Below are positions 15,850-24,365 of a stretch of 64,000 bases of DNA, one piece after another (the first letter of the stretch is position 1; every line of letters starts with the position of its first letter). Position numbers and translations under genes: made by a program. Origin of the DNA: Nonomuraea sp. NEAU-A123 (lineage in GTDB: Bacteria; Actinomycetota; Actinomycetes; Streptosporangiales; Streptosporangiaceae); contig NZ_JAHFZZ010000006.1 of assembly GCF_018603905.1 (NCBI RefSeq), positions 1 through 64,000 on the forward strand, read 5' to 3'. The notes under the pieces were generated by a model, which was not told the origin of the DNA, searched no databases, and was given only the letters and a program-made list of their open reading frames with translations.

Positions 15850-17259
15850 TCACTGCGGTTCCTCGGTCGTGAGGACGGATGTGACCGGCGATGCGATCCG
15901 GAGTCGGAACAGCCGTCGTACGAGATAGACCACCGCGATTCCGGCGGGCGCGATCAGCCCGAGCCCCAGCTGAGCGCGCGAGTCGGGCAAGATGAGCATG
16001 CCGACGGCGACGGCCGCCAGGAGCCCCAGCGTGAACCAGCTCAGATAGGGATGACCCCACATCCTGACCGGCAGAGCTCCGCCTTCCTGTTCGATGAGCC
16101 GGCGCAGCCGTAGCTGGGAGATCGCGATCGCGGCGTAGATGACCAGCGCCACACTGCCCGCAGCGTTGAGCAGGAATGCGAACACCGCTTCGGGGGCGAG
16201 GTAGGCCACCGCGACTGCCAGCCAGCCGGCCACCGTGCTGAGCACGATCGCACGGATCGGCGTGCCTCGGGTCGTGGTCCTGGCCAAAGAGGAGGGGGCC
16301 TCGCCTCGAGCGGTGAGGGCGAAGAGCATGCGGGACGCGGTGTAGATGCCGGCATTGAGGACCGACAGCACGGCGGTCAGCACGACGATCTGCATGGCGA
16401 GGGCCGCTCCGGGAATGCCGAGACGTTCCAAGAGGGTGACGAACGGGCTCGCATCCGCCCGGATCGCGGTATGTGGAACGAGCAACACGATGAGGCCGAT
16501 CGAGCCGACGTAGAAGATGATGACGCGCCAGACCACGGTGCTGGCTGCCCTGGTGACGGCCCTGACCGGGTCGGTGGCCTCCGCAGCGGCGATGGTGACG
16601 ATCTCCGCACCGAAGTAGGAGAAGACCACGACGGTGACAGCGCTCAACACCCCGGCGGCTCCTGCTGGGGTGAGCGAGCCGTCACCGATGGCCAGATCGT
16701 GAGCCTGCTGTCCCGGCAGCACGCCGAACAAGCCGGCGATCGCGATTCCCAGGAAGACCACGATCGCCACCACCTTGATGGCGGCGAACCAGAACTCGGT
16801 CTCCCCGAATCCGCGCACGGAAAGCAGGTTGATCACGCTCATCACGCCCATGACAGCGGCGGAGATGATCCATAGCGGAATGTGGGGAAGGAAACCTCCG
16901 ATGATCTCCGCTCCGGCTACGGCCTCGAAGGCCACGACCACTACCCAGAAGTACCAATACGTCCATCCGATGATGAACCCCGCCCCGTTCCCCAGTGCGA
17001 GCCGCGCGTGGTCCGAGAACGATCCCACCGAGGGCCGCGCGGCGGCCATCTCGGCGAGCATGCGCATCACCAGGAGAAGAATTACTCCGCCCACCGCGTA
17101 AGCAAGCGGAGCCAGCACGCCCGCTGTGTGGATGACGGTGCCGGAACCGACGAACAGGCCTGCCCCGATGACCCCACCCAGAGCGATCATGGACAGGTGT
17201 CGGGGCCTCAGGGATCGCCGCAGCGTCTGTGGGGGATTCGAGTCGATGTGGTCTGGCAA
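15850..17259 (-). CDS. APC-family amino acid permease (GABA permease type)
   Basis: A 469-residue transporter with 12 predicted helices. The TTG at 17259 is the best start because GGAGGAGG lies 6 bases before it and the length then matches the family. Upstream ATGs at 17325 and 17406 lack a good site. The first helix has the IALGGVIGAGLFVGSG motif of amino acid/GABA permeases (AAT subfamily), and RPSVGSFSDHARLALG follows helix 2. It is probably the uptake system for the substrate of the following hydroxyacyl-CoA dehydrogenase and crotonase. Confidence 0.9.
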   Translation of the reverse strand: MPDHIDSNPPQTLRRSLRPRHLSMIALGGVIGAGLFVGSGTVIHTAGVLAPLAYAVGGVILLLVMRMLAEMAAARPSVGSFSDHARLALGNGAGFIIGWTYWYFWVVVVAFEAVAGAEIIGGFLPHIPLWIISAAVMGVMSVINLLSVRGFGETEFWFAAIKVVAIVVFLGIAIAGLFGVLPGQQAHDLAIGDGSLTPAGAAGVLSAVTVVVFSYFGAEIVTIAAAEATDPVRAVTRAASTVVWRVIIFYVGSIGLIVLLVPHTAIRADASPFVTLLERLGIPGAALAMQIVVLTAVLSVLNAGIYTASRMLFALTARGEAPSSLARTTTRGTPIRAIVLSTVAGWLAVAVAYLAPEAVFAFLLNAAGSVALVIYAAIAISQLRLRRLIEQEGGALPVRMWGHPYLSWFTLGLLAAVAVGMLILPDSRAQLGLGLIAPAGIAVVYLVRRLFRLRIASPVTSVLTTEEPQ

Positions 17260-17432
17260 GGTTGGCCTCCTCCGGTACGGCCAGCGCAGTCGGGCGGCTG
17301 ACCGCGGATAGAAATGCGCAGGCATGGTGCTGTCACCCGTGCGGCTACACCCATGACATGGAGAAACCATCTGGCGCTGCCCTCGGCGCAGCAAGAAGGT
17401 GACCATTGCCCGGCACTTGCGCCAGCCTAATT

Positions 17433-17526
17433 GATTCGATCGATCGATACAATACGGTTGGGTCGCTCTAGTGGAGAGCGGTCACACACGGCACTCTGGT
17501 CAATGATTCGATCGATCGATACAATA
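17433..17526. promoter_or_regulatory. Two GATC-repeat operators upstream of the M20 peptidase
   Basis: The same 22-base element, GATTCGATCGATCGA followed by TACAATA, occurs at 17433-17454 and 17505-17526. Its core is a near-perfect palindrome. A third, perfect copy lies at 24333-24350. In each the sequence continues into TACAAT, a good -10 element. A repressor bound to the core would therefore cover the promoter. The downstream copy places transcription start near 17532. Confidence 0.75.
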
Positions 17527-17556
17527 ATGTCAAAATCCGGACATAGGAGCGTGTTC

Positions 17557-18732
17557 GTGGACGTCCCAGACTCCGAGGAACTGGCCCGCTGCGTCGAACA
17601 GATCGATCGCGGCCGACTGGCGAAGACCCTCTGCGAGCTTATTGAACATCCAAGTGTGAACCCGTTCGGTGAGGCACCGGACGGCGAGGAGGAGGGTGAG
17701 AAGCGGGTATCGGCCTACCTTCGTGACCGGCTCGGGAGGCTTGGCTGGACGTGCGACATCGACGAGTACACCCCGGGCCGCTACAACGCGCTGGCGCGAC
17801 TCCCCGGCACATCGGCGGGCAGGTCGCTGATGTTCGCCGGCCACATGGACACGGTGGAGACGACGGGCTACCCACAGGCGCTCACCGGCCTCGTTCGCGA
17901 TGGCAAGGTCCACGGCCGTGGCGCCTGCGACATGAAGGCCGCACTCGCCTGCTACCTGGAGGTCGCCGAAATCCTGGCCGCGCAGTCGATCAGTCTCTCC
18001 GGAGACCTGCTGATCGCGGGCGTGGGCGACGAGGAGTACCGCCAAGAGGGCGCCAAGGCGCTCGGCGCGACCGGGCCCCGGGCCGACGCGGTGATAATCG
18101 GCGAGCCGACCGAGCTGACGCTCTGCCTGGCCACCAAAGGGCTCGCGGCCTATGACCTGCAGGTCACGGGGCAGGCCACGCATGGGAGTGTCCCCCAGTA
18201 CGGTACCAACGCCATCCTCGCGGCGGTACGGCTGCTGGGCGGATTCGACGACTACCAGCGCGCGCTCGACCGGCGACGGCATCCGTTGCTCGGCCCTGCC
18301 ACCGTGAACGTCGGCGTCATCGACGGCGGCACGAAACCGAACATCGTGCCCTCCGAGTGCCGCGTCCAGTTCAGCCGTCGCCTGTTGCCGGGGGAGAGCC
18401 CCTCTGGTGCCCGCGCCGAACTGGTCGCGGCCCTGGAGCCAGGAACGTGGTCGATCGGCGACGCGTGGTGGACCGTCGATGCCTACGAACTGCCCGAGGG
18501 CCACTGGCTGGCCGAGACGCTGCGGATCGCAGCCAAGCTCAGTGATGTCCCCGACTGCGATCCGCACGGGTTCCCGGCCAGCTCCGACGCGGCGTACTTC
18601 GGCTCGCCGGTGGCGTTGTTCGGTCCCGGCTCGCTGGCCCAGGCGCACAGCCTCGACGAGTGGGTGTCCATTGAGGACATGGCCACGGCCACGGCCGTAT
18701 ACCTCCGTACTGCCTTCCTAACCTCTGGATGA
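17557..18732 (+). CDS. M20-family peptidase/deacylase (ArgE/DapE type)
   Basis: A 391-residue zinc hydrolase. GTG 17557 has AGGAG 7 bases before it. The ATG at 17527 falls on the predicted promoter and is rejected. Metal and catalytic residues: FAGHMDTVE (H and D), GRGACDMKAALA (D), GVGDEEYRQEGA (catalytic E), IIGEPTELTL, and QAHSLDEWV (H) near the end. The family cleaves amide bonds such as N-acyl amino acids. It is first in a plus-strand unit with the transporter pair, so it may release a carboxylate from an amide conjugate (inference). Confidence 0.9.
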   Translation: MDVPDSEELARCVEQIDRGRLAKTLCELIEHPSVNPFGEAPDGEEEGEKRVSAYLRDRLGRLGWTCDIDEYTPGRYNALARLPGTSAGRSLMFAGHMDTVETTGYPQALTGLVRDGKVHGRGACDMKAALACYLEVAEILAAQSISLSGDLLIAGVGDEEYRQEGAKALGATGPRADAVIIGEPTELTLCLATKGLAAYDLQVTGQATHGSVPQYGTNAILAAVRLLGGFDDYQRALDRRRHPLLGPATVNVGVIDGGTKPNIVPSECRVQFSRRLLPGESPSGARAELVAALEPGTWSIGDAWWTVDAYELPEGHWLAETLRIAAKLSDVPDCDPHGFPASSDAAYFGSPVALFGPGSLAQAHSLDEWVSIEDMATATAVYLRTAFLTSG

Positions 18733-18744
18733 GGAGAGACAACC

Positions 18745-18945
18745 ATGTGGTTGCGTTTCGTCCTGGCCGCAGTGCCGTTCGCGCTCATCCTGGGTGCGAT
18801 CCCGTGGGTCAACCGCGTCGAGCCGTACGTGCTCGGGCTGCCATTCCTTCTGTTCTGGCTGAGCCTGTCCATCGTTGTCACCTCGGCCTGCATGGCGGCG
18901 GTGTACCGGCTCGACCCGGCGAACCGAGAGGAGGCCGAACAGTGA
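18745..18945 (+). CDS. DUF3311 small membrane protein
   Basis: A 66-residue protein with two membrane helices (residues ~5-25 and 31-56). It has the PWVNRVEPYVLGLPFLLFWL signature of DUF3311, the small partner encoded just before many actinomycete sodium:solute symporters. Its TGA overlaps the symporter start (GTGA), so the two are coupled. It lies 12 bases after the peptidase stop. Confidence 0.9.
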   Translation: MWLRFVLAAVPFALILGAIPWVNRVEPYVLGLPFLLFWLSLSIVVTSACMAAVYRLDPANREEAEQ

Positions 18946-20405
18946 TCGTTTCACTCGCCCTGATGGCGCTGACCCTGGGCGTGGCCGTCTACCTCGGCAT
19001 ACGGGCACGCGGGCGCAGCGCCATGAGTCTGGAGAGATGGGCTGTCGGCGGCCGCTCGCTCGGCGGTGTGTTCGTATTCCTCCTGATGGCCGGGGAGATC
19101 TACACGACGACGACGTTTCTCGGCATCAGCGGGTTCATCTACGGCAACGGCGGCGCGGCCTACTACATCCTCGCGTACGTGACTCTCGCCTACGTTGTCT
19201 CGTACTGGCTCTTGCCTGTGCTGTGGCGCTACGCGAAAGAGCATGGCCTGGTGTCACAGGCCGACTTCTTCATCAAGAAGTACAACAGCCGGGGCCTCGG
19301 AGTCGTCGTCACGGTCATCGGCGTCGCCGGCATGGTGCCGTTCCTCGTGCTTCAGCTCAAGGGGCTCGGCATCATCGTCGCCGAGGCGTCGTACGGCGCG
19401 GTGCCCTCCTCGGTCGCGATCGTGATCGGCGGCGTCCTGCTCACCGGCTACGTGACGCTGTCCGGGCTCTTCGCCGCGGCTTGGACCTCGGTCGTCAAGG
19501 ACATTCTGATCGTGATCGTGGTCGGGTTCCTCGGAATCTACCTGCCACTGCGGTACTTCGGCAGTGTCGGCGATCTGTTCGCGGCGGTCGAGGCGGCGCG
19601 TCCACACTTCGCCGCACTGCACACCGACAACCTGGGCGTCTCCTGGTACATCTCGACGGTGGTGGTGTCCACCCTCGGCTTCTACATGTGGCCGCACCTG
19701 TTCGCGGCCACGTTCTCGGCGCGCAAGGAGTCGACGTTCAGGAAGAACGCCGTCGTCTTCCCGTTGTACCAGCTGTTCCTGCTGTTCGTGTTCTTCGTCG
19801 GCTTCGCGGCCGTGCTGGCCGTGCCCGGGCTGTCCGCCGGCCAGGCCGACCTGTCGCTGCTGCGGCTGGCCAAGGAGTCGCTGCCGCCCGTGGTCATCGG
19901 CCTGGTCGGCGGGGGCGGGCTTTTGGCGGCGCTCGTGCCCGGCGCGATGCTGCTGAACACCACGTCCGCATTGATCGCTAACAACGTGTACAAGCCTTTG
20001 CGGCCCGGAGCCGACATCGGCAGGGTGGCCCGCCTCATGGTGCCCTGCGTCGGCGTGGTGACCATCTACCTCGCGCTGAACGACGGCGCGGCGATCGTGA
20101 CCCTGCTGCTGCTCGCGTACGCCCTGGTTACCCAGCTCGCCCCCGCGCTGCTCCTCAGCCTTCTCCCCAAGAACCCGGCCAACAGCTGGGGCGCCGGCGC
20201 CGGGATGCTGGCCGGAACCGGAGCCATCGCCTATCTGACCGTGAACGGCCTGACCGTGGCCGACGTGGCACCGTTCCTGTCGCCAGTGCTGCTGCATCTC
20301 AACGTGGGGGTACTGGCGCTGGTCCTCAACCTCACCGTACTGGCCCTGGTCACCCTCGCCACCTCCCGGCGGGCTCCCGCGCTCAGCCCAGAAGGAACCG
20401 CGTAG
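18942..20405 (+). CDS. Sodium:solute symporter (SSS family)
   Basis: A 487-residue, 13-helix transporter starting at GTG 18942 inside the DUF3311 stop. Typical SSS features: LERWAVGGRSLGGVFVFLLM at ~27-46, the GEIYTTTTFLGISGFIYG helix, and a long first third with YVVSYWLLPVLWRYAKEHG. With its DUF3311 partner it resembles monocarboxylate transporters of the MctC/PanF type. Substrate unknown; the neighbouring CoA ligase suggests an organic acid. Its end overlaps the convergent TetR gene by 23 bases. Confidence 0.92.
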   Translation: MIVSLALMALTLGVAVYLGIRARGRSAMSLERWAVGGRSLGGVFVFLLMAGEIYTTTTFLGISGFIYGNGGAAYYILAYVTLAYVVSYWLLPVLWRYAKEHGLVSQADFFIKKYNSRGLGVVVTVIGVAGMVPFLVLQLKGLGIIVAEASYGAVPSSVAIVIGGVLLTGYVTLSGLFAAAWTSVVKDILIVIVVGFLGIYLPLRYFGSVGDLFAAVEAARPHFAALHTDNLGVSWYISTVVVSTLGFYMWPHLFAATFSARKESTFRKNAVVFPLYQLFLLFVFFVGFAAVLAVPGLSAGQADLSLLRLAKESLPPVVIGLVGGGGLLAALVPGAMLLNTTSALIANNVYKPLRPGADIGRVARLMVPCVGVVTIYLALNDGAAIVTLLLLAYALVTQLAPALLLSLLPKNPANSWGAGAGMLAGTGAIAYLTVNGLTVADVAPFLSPVLLHLNVGVLALVLNLTVLALVTLATSRRAPALSPEGTA

Positions 20406-21042
20406 GTTCGCCGATCTCCAGATCCGCGCGCCGCACAGGGCGATCCTCCTGTGCGGCGCGCACCAGGGCCAGGCCTCCGTCGGCGTACGTATGGCACAGC
20501 TCCAGCAGGGTGAGATCCCCGCTGGGCTGGAACCAATGCGACACCGCGGTGCACATCTCCAGCAGGCCGATGGTCAGCGCCTTCGGATGTGAGACGGTGA
20601 ACACGCCGGTGGCGACGCCCTCTTCCACTGTGGTCCGCCACACATTCTCGTAGGAGTCGCGGAGACTGACCACGCGGTCGCGACGCTCACCGGACAGGGC
20701 CCGCACCTCGGTGTCGCTGACGATTTTGGCCAGTCGGTCGGTGACGTGCTCCCATACATGCTGCTCGATCAGCATCGCCAGGCGCCGGCAGGGCGTGTCC
20801 AGCGCCTGATACGCCGCGTCGGCGGCGCGTTTGAGCGGCGCGGTGCTGGTGAACATGATGTCCACCAGCAGATCGTCCTTGCTGCCGAAGTGGTGGTAGA
20901 GCGAGGACAGAGTGACGCCGGCTTGCGTGGCGATGTCACGGATACCTGTTCCGTGGAAACCTCGCTCGGCGAACAGGCTGATGGCCGCCGAGCGGATACG
21001 GCGAGGCGTTTCCGCCGCTTCGGCGGCGCGCGGGCGCGGCAT
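20383..21042 (-). CDS. TetR-family regulator of the catabolic cluster
   Basis: A 219-residue repressor from ATG 21042, with AGGAG 7 bases upstream. The HTH reads GIRDIATQAGVTLSSLYHHF (~32-51), very like the KstR2/FadR-type TetR proteins. The C-terminal domain has FQPSGDLTLLELCHTYADGG. It is the last gene of the minus-strand crotonase - ligase - SDR unit and is the natural candidate to bind the three GATC-repeat palindromes (inference; other regulators are close by). Confidence 0.88.
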   Translation of the reverse strand: MPRPRAAEAAETPRRIRSAAISLFAERGFHGTGIRDIATQAGVTLSSLYHHFGSKDDLLVDIMFTSTAPLKRAADAAYQALDTPCRRLAMLIEQHVWEHVTDRLAKIVSDTEVRALSGERRDRVVSLRDSYENVWRTTVEEGVATGVFTVSHPKALTIGLLEMCTAVSHWFQPSGDLTLLELCHTYADGGLALVRAAQEDRPVRRADLEIGEPTRFLLG

Positions 21043-21110
21043 CGTTCGGCTCCTAGCTGGCGAGACCATCTCCTGCGACTGAACCTACCGGATTGCGATC
21101 ATTGCCGCCG

Positions 21111-21899
21111 TCACCCGGCCATGGTCAGGCCGCCACTAACGGAAAGTACCTGGCCGGTGACGTGTGCCGGAGCTGCGGCAAAGAAGGCGACCGCCTCAGC
21201 GATCTCCGCGGGCTGGGCGAGGCGCCTGTTGGGGGTGGCGCGAACGATCGCGTCCATCGTGGCCGCGGCACGCTTATCCCGCTTGATCTCTTCGAGAAGA
21301 GGGGTGTCCGTGGGTCCGGGACACACACAGTTGACGGCGATGCCGTGGCGAGCGGTTTCCCTGGCGATGGACTTGGTGAAGGCGATCGTGCCGCCTTTGC
21401 ACGCGGCGTAGACCGCCTCGCCGGAGGAGCCGACGCGTCCGGCATCGCTGGCCACGTTGACGATGCGCCCGCCGCCACGCGCGACAAGTTGCGGAATGGC
21501 GAGGTGGGTGGCGTTGAACACGCCCTTCAAGTTGATGCGGATCAGCTTGTCCCACAGCGATGGTTCGGTGTCCGCGAATCGCTTCACGTGATCCCAGCCA
21601 GCGTTGTTGATCAAGATATCGAGGCCGTTCAGCCGCGTGCACGCCGCCTCCATCGCCTCGCTCAGGGACGTGTAGTCGCCGACGTCGGCGATCAGCGCAA
21701 AAGCACCGGAGACCTCGCTGGCAAGCGTCTGCGCCGCTGCCCCGTCAAGGTCAATGATCGCGACGGAGGCGCCCGACGCCGCCAGTTTGCGAACGATCGC
21801 GGCGCCGATGCCCTTCGCACCGCCGGTCACGATCGCAGCGGCGGCATCAAGAGAGTCCTCTTCGTTGGAGCGGTGGCTGATGTGAGAGTTGTTGCTCAT
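21111..21899 (-). CDS. Short-chain dehydrogenase, BadH-like
   Basis: A 262-residue NAD(P)-dependent SDR. Cofactor motif TGGAKGIG (~24-31), NNAG followed by WDHVKRF, ASDAGRVGSSGEAVYAACKG with catalytic S, Y and K, and VCPGPTDTPLL. The NAGWDxV...SDAGRVGSSGEAVY wording is that of BadH, 2-hydroxycyclohexanecarboxyl-CoA dehydrogenase, in contrast to plain FabG. Start ATG 21899. Its placement after an acyl-CoA ligase and crotonase supports a hydroxyacyl-CoA substrate; a ring-containing one is a guess. Confidence 0.85.
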   Translation of the reverse strand: MSNNSHISHRSNEEDSLDAAAAIVTGGAKGIGAAIVRKLAASGASVAIIDLDGAAAQTLASEVSGAFALIADVGDYTSLSEAMEAACTRLNGLDILINNAGWDHVKRFADTEPSLWDKLIRINLKGVFNATHLAIPQLVARGGGRIVNVASDAGRVGSSGEAVYAACKGGTIAFTKSIARETARHGIAVNCVCPGPTDTPLLEEIKRDKRAAATMDAIVRATPNRRLAQPAEIAEAVAFFAAAPAHVTGQVLSVSGGLTMAG

Positions 21900-21951
21900 G
21901 GTGGAACCCTTGTCATTGATGGTGGAAAGAGGCCGATACCTGTGGCCGGAG

Positions 21952-23517
21952 TCAGTCGCGGGTTTCCCGGTCGAAGGTGAAGGGACCGACTCCGCATGAC
22001 TTGAGCACACGTTTTTCGATCTTCTCGGTTGGCGTCTTAGGTAGAGGGCCGGTGAACTCGACGTATCGCGGCAGCATGTGGCGCGGTAGCCGTTCGTCGC
22101 AGTAGGACAGCAACGCGCGCTCGTCCAGCTCCCCGCCCACCCGAAGCGACACCACGACCATCACGTCTTCTTCGGTGAGATCGCTCGGCACGCCGAATGC
22201 CGCCACCTCCAGCACGGCGGGATGCCGGCTGATCACCGCTTCGATCTCCAGGGCAGAGATGTTCTCCCCGCGCCTGCGGATCACGTCCGCTCCCCGGCCG
22301 ACGAAGTAGAAGTAGCCGTCCTCATCGCGACGGGCGAGATCTCCGGTGTGGAACCACAGGTCGCGCCACGTCTGAACGGTGACCTCGGGCATACCGAGGT
22401 ACTCGCTCAAGATCACGTGTGGCTCGAGGGGGCGAATGCAGATCTCCCCTACTTCGCCGCTCGGCAGCTCGAGTCCGTCGGGGTCCAGAACCTTGACGTC
22501 GAAGGGGTGGACGGGACGACCGCACGAACCCGGACGGCGCGGCTCACCTGGGCGGTTGTACAGCACGATGCCTGTGTCGCTGAGGCCGTACACCTCGACG
22601 AGCTCGACCCCGAACCTGCGCTCGAAGTCTCCTGCCCACTCTGGGAGTGGAACGCCCCACCCGAGCCGAGCCGGGTTGTCCGCGTCATCGGGCGCGGCCT
22701 CCTGCTTGTGCAGCATGGTCAGGGTCGCGCCCATGAAATCGAAGACGGTCGCCTGGTAGTGGCGCACCTGTTCCCAGAACCGCCGCACCGAAAACCGCTC
22801 CACCAGCGCCGCAGTCGCGCCCAGCATGAACGCGGGGGCGACGGTGAAGATCGCAGCATCGGCGTGGAACAGCGGGAAGGGGCAGAACAACACATCGGCC
22901 GCGGTCAGGCCGAGTTGCTCGGTGAAAACCTCTGCTTGTCGGAGCACATACCGATGAGGCAGCACACACGCCTTCGAGCGGCCGGTACTGCCGGAGGTGA
23001 AAAGCAGGATGCTGGGATCGGCGGGACGGGTCTCGTGACGTGGTGCGGAGGATGGATGTGTCGTCAGATCCTCCCATGGCCGGATGGGAACGGCATCGGT
23101 GCGCGCCTCGGCGTGGCCCCGGACGAAGACCATGCGCAGGCTTCCGCCGTTCAGCAGCGCTTCCTCGAGCGCCGGCAGGAACTGCTTGTCGACGATCGCG
23201 ACCTCGGCCCCGCATGTCCGCAGGGCGGCCGCGAGCCCGCCGCCCAGTAGCGCTGTGTTCACCGGCGCAGCCACGGCCCCGATCCGGCTCAGCGCCAGCC
23301 AGGCGATGACGAACTCGATGCTGTTCGACAGGATGAAAGCCACGGTCTGGCCCGCACACACACCGTTCTCAGCCAGGCCGGCGGCCACCAATCGGACCTG
23401 TGCGGCCAGTTGACCGTAGGTGAGCGTCTCGTCCTCGACCCGTAGTGCCGGGTGGTCGGGTTGCGTCCGGGCGTGGCCGTCGACGAGGTCGCTGAGCGTG
23501 CGCGCGTCCCCGATCAT
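21952..23517 (-). CDS. ATP-dependent acyl-CoA ligase (CaiC-like)
   Basis: A 521-residue AMP-forming ligase. P-loop LLFTSGSTGRSKACVLPHR (~170-188), FGVELVEVYGLSDTGIVLY (A5), LWFHTGDLARRDEDGYFYFV (A7), GRGADVIRRRGENISALEIE (A8), and the lysine of the final motif in KTPTEKIEKRVL. The RRGENIS version of A8 is seen in crotonobetaine/carnitine-CoA ligase-like enzymes. It activates an unknown carboxylate. ATG 23517 overlaps the upstream crotonase stop by 4 bases. Confidence 0.92.
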   Translation of the reverse strand: MIGDARTLSDLVDGHARTQPDHPALRVEDETLTYGQLAAQVRLVAAGLAENGVCAGQTVAFILSNSIEFVIAWLALSRIGAVAAPVNTALLGGGLAAALRTCGAEVAIVDKQFLPALEEALLNGGSLRMVFVRGHAEARTDAVPIRPWEDLTTHPSSAPRHETRPADPSILLFTSGSTGRSKACVLPHRYVLRQAEVFTEQLGLTAADVLFCPFPLFHADAAIFTVAPAFMLGATAALVERFSVRRFWEQVRHYQATVFDFMGATLTMLHKQEAAPDDADNPARLGWGVPLPEWAGDFERRFGVELVEVYGLSDTGIVLYNRPGEPRRPGSCGRPVHPFDVKVLDPDGLELPSGEVGEICIRPLEPHVILSEYLGMPEVTVQTWRDLWFHTGDLARRDEDGYFYFVGRGADVIRRRGENISALEIEAVISRHPAVLEVAAFGVPSDLTEEDVMVVVSLRVGGELDERALLSYCDERLPRHMLPRYVEFTGPLPKTPTEKIEKRVLKSCGVGPFTFDRETRD

Positions 23518-24323
23518 TGCCGAGTCCCCTTTTTCGCATGGCGAGCCGCGAACTCGCGCAGGCCCATCTCGGCCGCGTCGGTACGTCGCGCCTCCCCTAC
23601 GGTCACCGCCTCGCGCTCCAACGCGCGCAGGAGGACCTCATGGCTCGCATCGCTCATCAACCGCCGAGTCAGGCGGACGGCCTGCGAGCGGCTCGCCAAT
23701 TCCTCGGCGAGTGCGGCAGCCCGGTCCAGAACCTGATCGTCGGGAAGGACCTCGCTGACCAAGCCGGCCGCCAGCGCCCACGCCACGTCGTAGGTCCTCC
23801 CAGTGAGCAGCATGTCACGCGCACGCCCGCGCCCGACGATGGACGGCAGCAGCACCGACGCCCCGTTCGTGCACACCAGGCCCCATGCCACCTCCGGGCA
23901 TGCGAACATGGCGCGCTGAGCTGCCACCCGCAGGTCACAGGCCAGTGTCAGTTCCAGCCCGCCACCCATTGCCGCGCCATTGATCGCGGCGATGCTCGGT
24001 TTGTTCGAGGTGAGCAGCAACCGGGTAATCCGTTGAAGCCCCTCGATGGTCTCGTCGAACGCCTCAGCATCGGTGCGGGCGGCCTCTGACAAATCGTCAC
24101 CCGAGCAGAACGCCGAGCCCTCGCCAGTCAGGACGATGGCCCCCGTCTGTTCATGCCTGTCCGCCTCGACCAGCGCATTGATGAGATCGCACACCATCTG
24201 GCGGGACAGCGCGTTGCGCCTCTCGGGCCGGTTCAGCGTCACCATCGACACTCGCCCTCGATGCTGGAGCACTACACGTGTGGCGTGGCCGTCGTCGGCC
24301 GCGATACCGGATTCTAGCGACAT
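23514..24323 (-). CDS. Enoyl-CoA hydratase/isomerase
   Basis: A 269-residue crotonase-fold protein. LTGEGSAFCSGDDLSEAART and AAINGAAMGGGLELTLACDL form the oxyanion hole. The residue usually carrying the catalytic Glu lies in CPEVAWGLVCTNGAS. First gene of the minus-strand operon. Its ATG is 6 bases from a TACAAT -10 element on the same strand, so the mRNA may be leaderless. No Shine-Dalgarno is visible. Confidence 0.9.
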   Translation of the reverse strand: MSLESGIAADDGHATRVVLQHRGRVSMVTLNRPERRNALSRQMVCDLINALVEADRHEQTGAIVLTGEGSAFCSGDDLSEAARTDAEAFDETIEGLQRITRLLLTSNKPSIAAINGAAMGGGLELTLACDLRVAAQRAMFACPEVAWGLVCTNGASVLLPSIVGRGRARDMLLTGRTYDVAWALAAGLVSEVLPDDQVLDRAAALAEELASRSQAVRLTRRLMSDASHEVLLRALEREAVTVGEARRTDAAEMGLREFAARHAKKGTRQ

Positions 24324-24332
24324 ACGGGTATT

Positions 24333-24350
24333 GTATCGATCGATCGATAC
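24333..24350. promoter_or_regulatory. Perfect GATC-repeat operator between divergent crotonases
   Basis: GTATCGATCGATCGATAC is an exact 18-base palindrome between the divergent starts at 24323 and 24366. It is the third copy of the element at 17433 and 17505. On the minus strand it abuts TACAAT (24330-24335), a -10 box for the crotonase/ligase/SDR/TetR operon. The site links both operons and the plus-strand crotonase in one regulon. Confidence 0.8.
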
Positions 24351-24365
24351 TGCGCAAGGAGAATC

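Noticed and set aside
17433..17526. GATC repeats read as a CRISPR or Dam-type cluster
   Set aside because: Only two units locally with promoter spacing, no cas genes, and the third copy is a single palindrome at another promoter.
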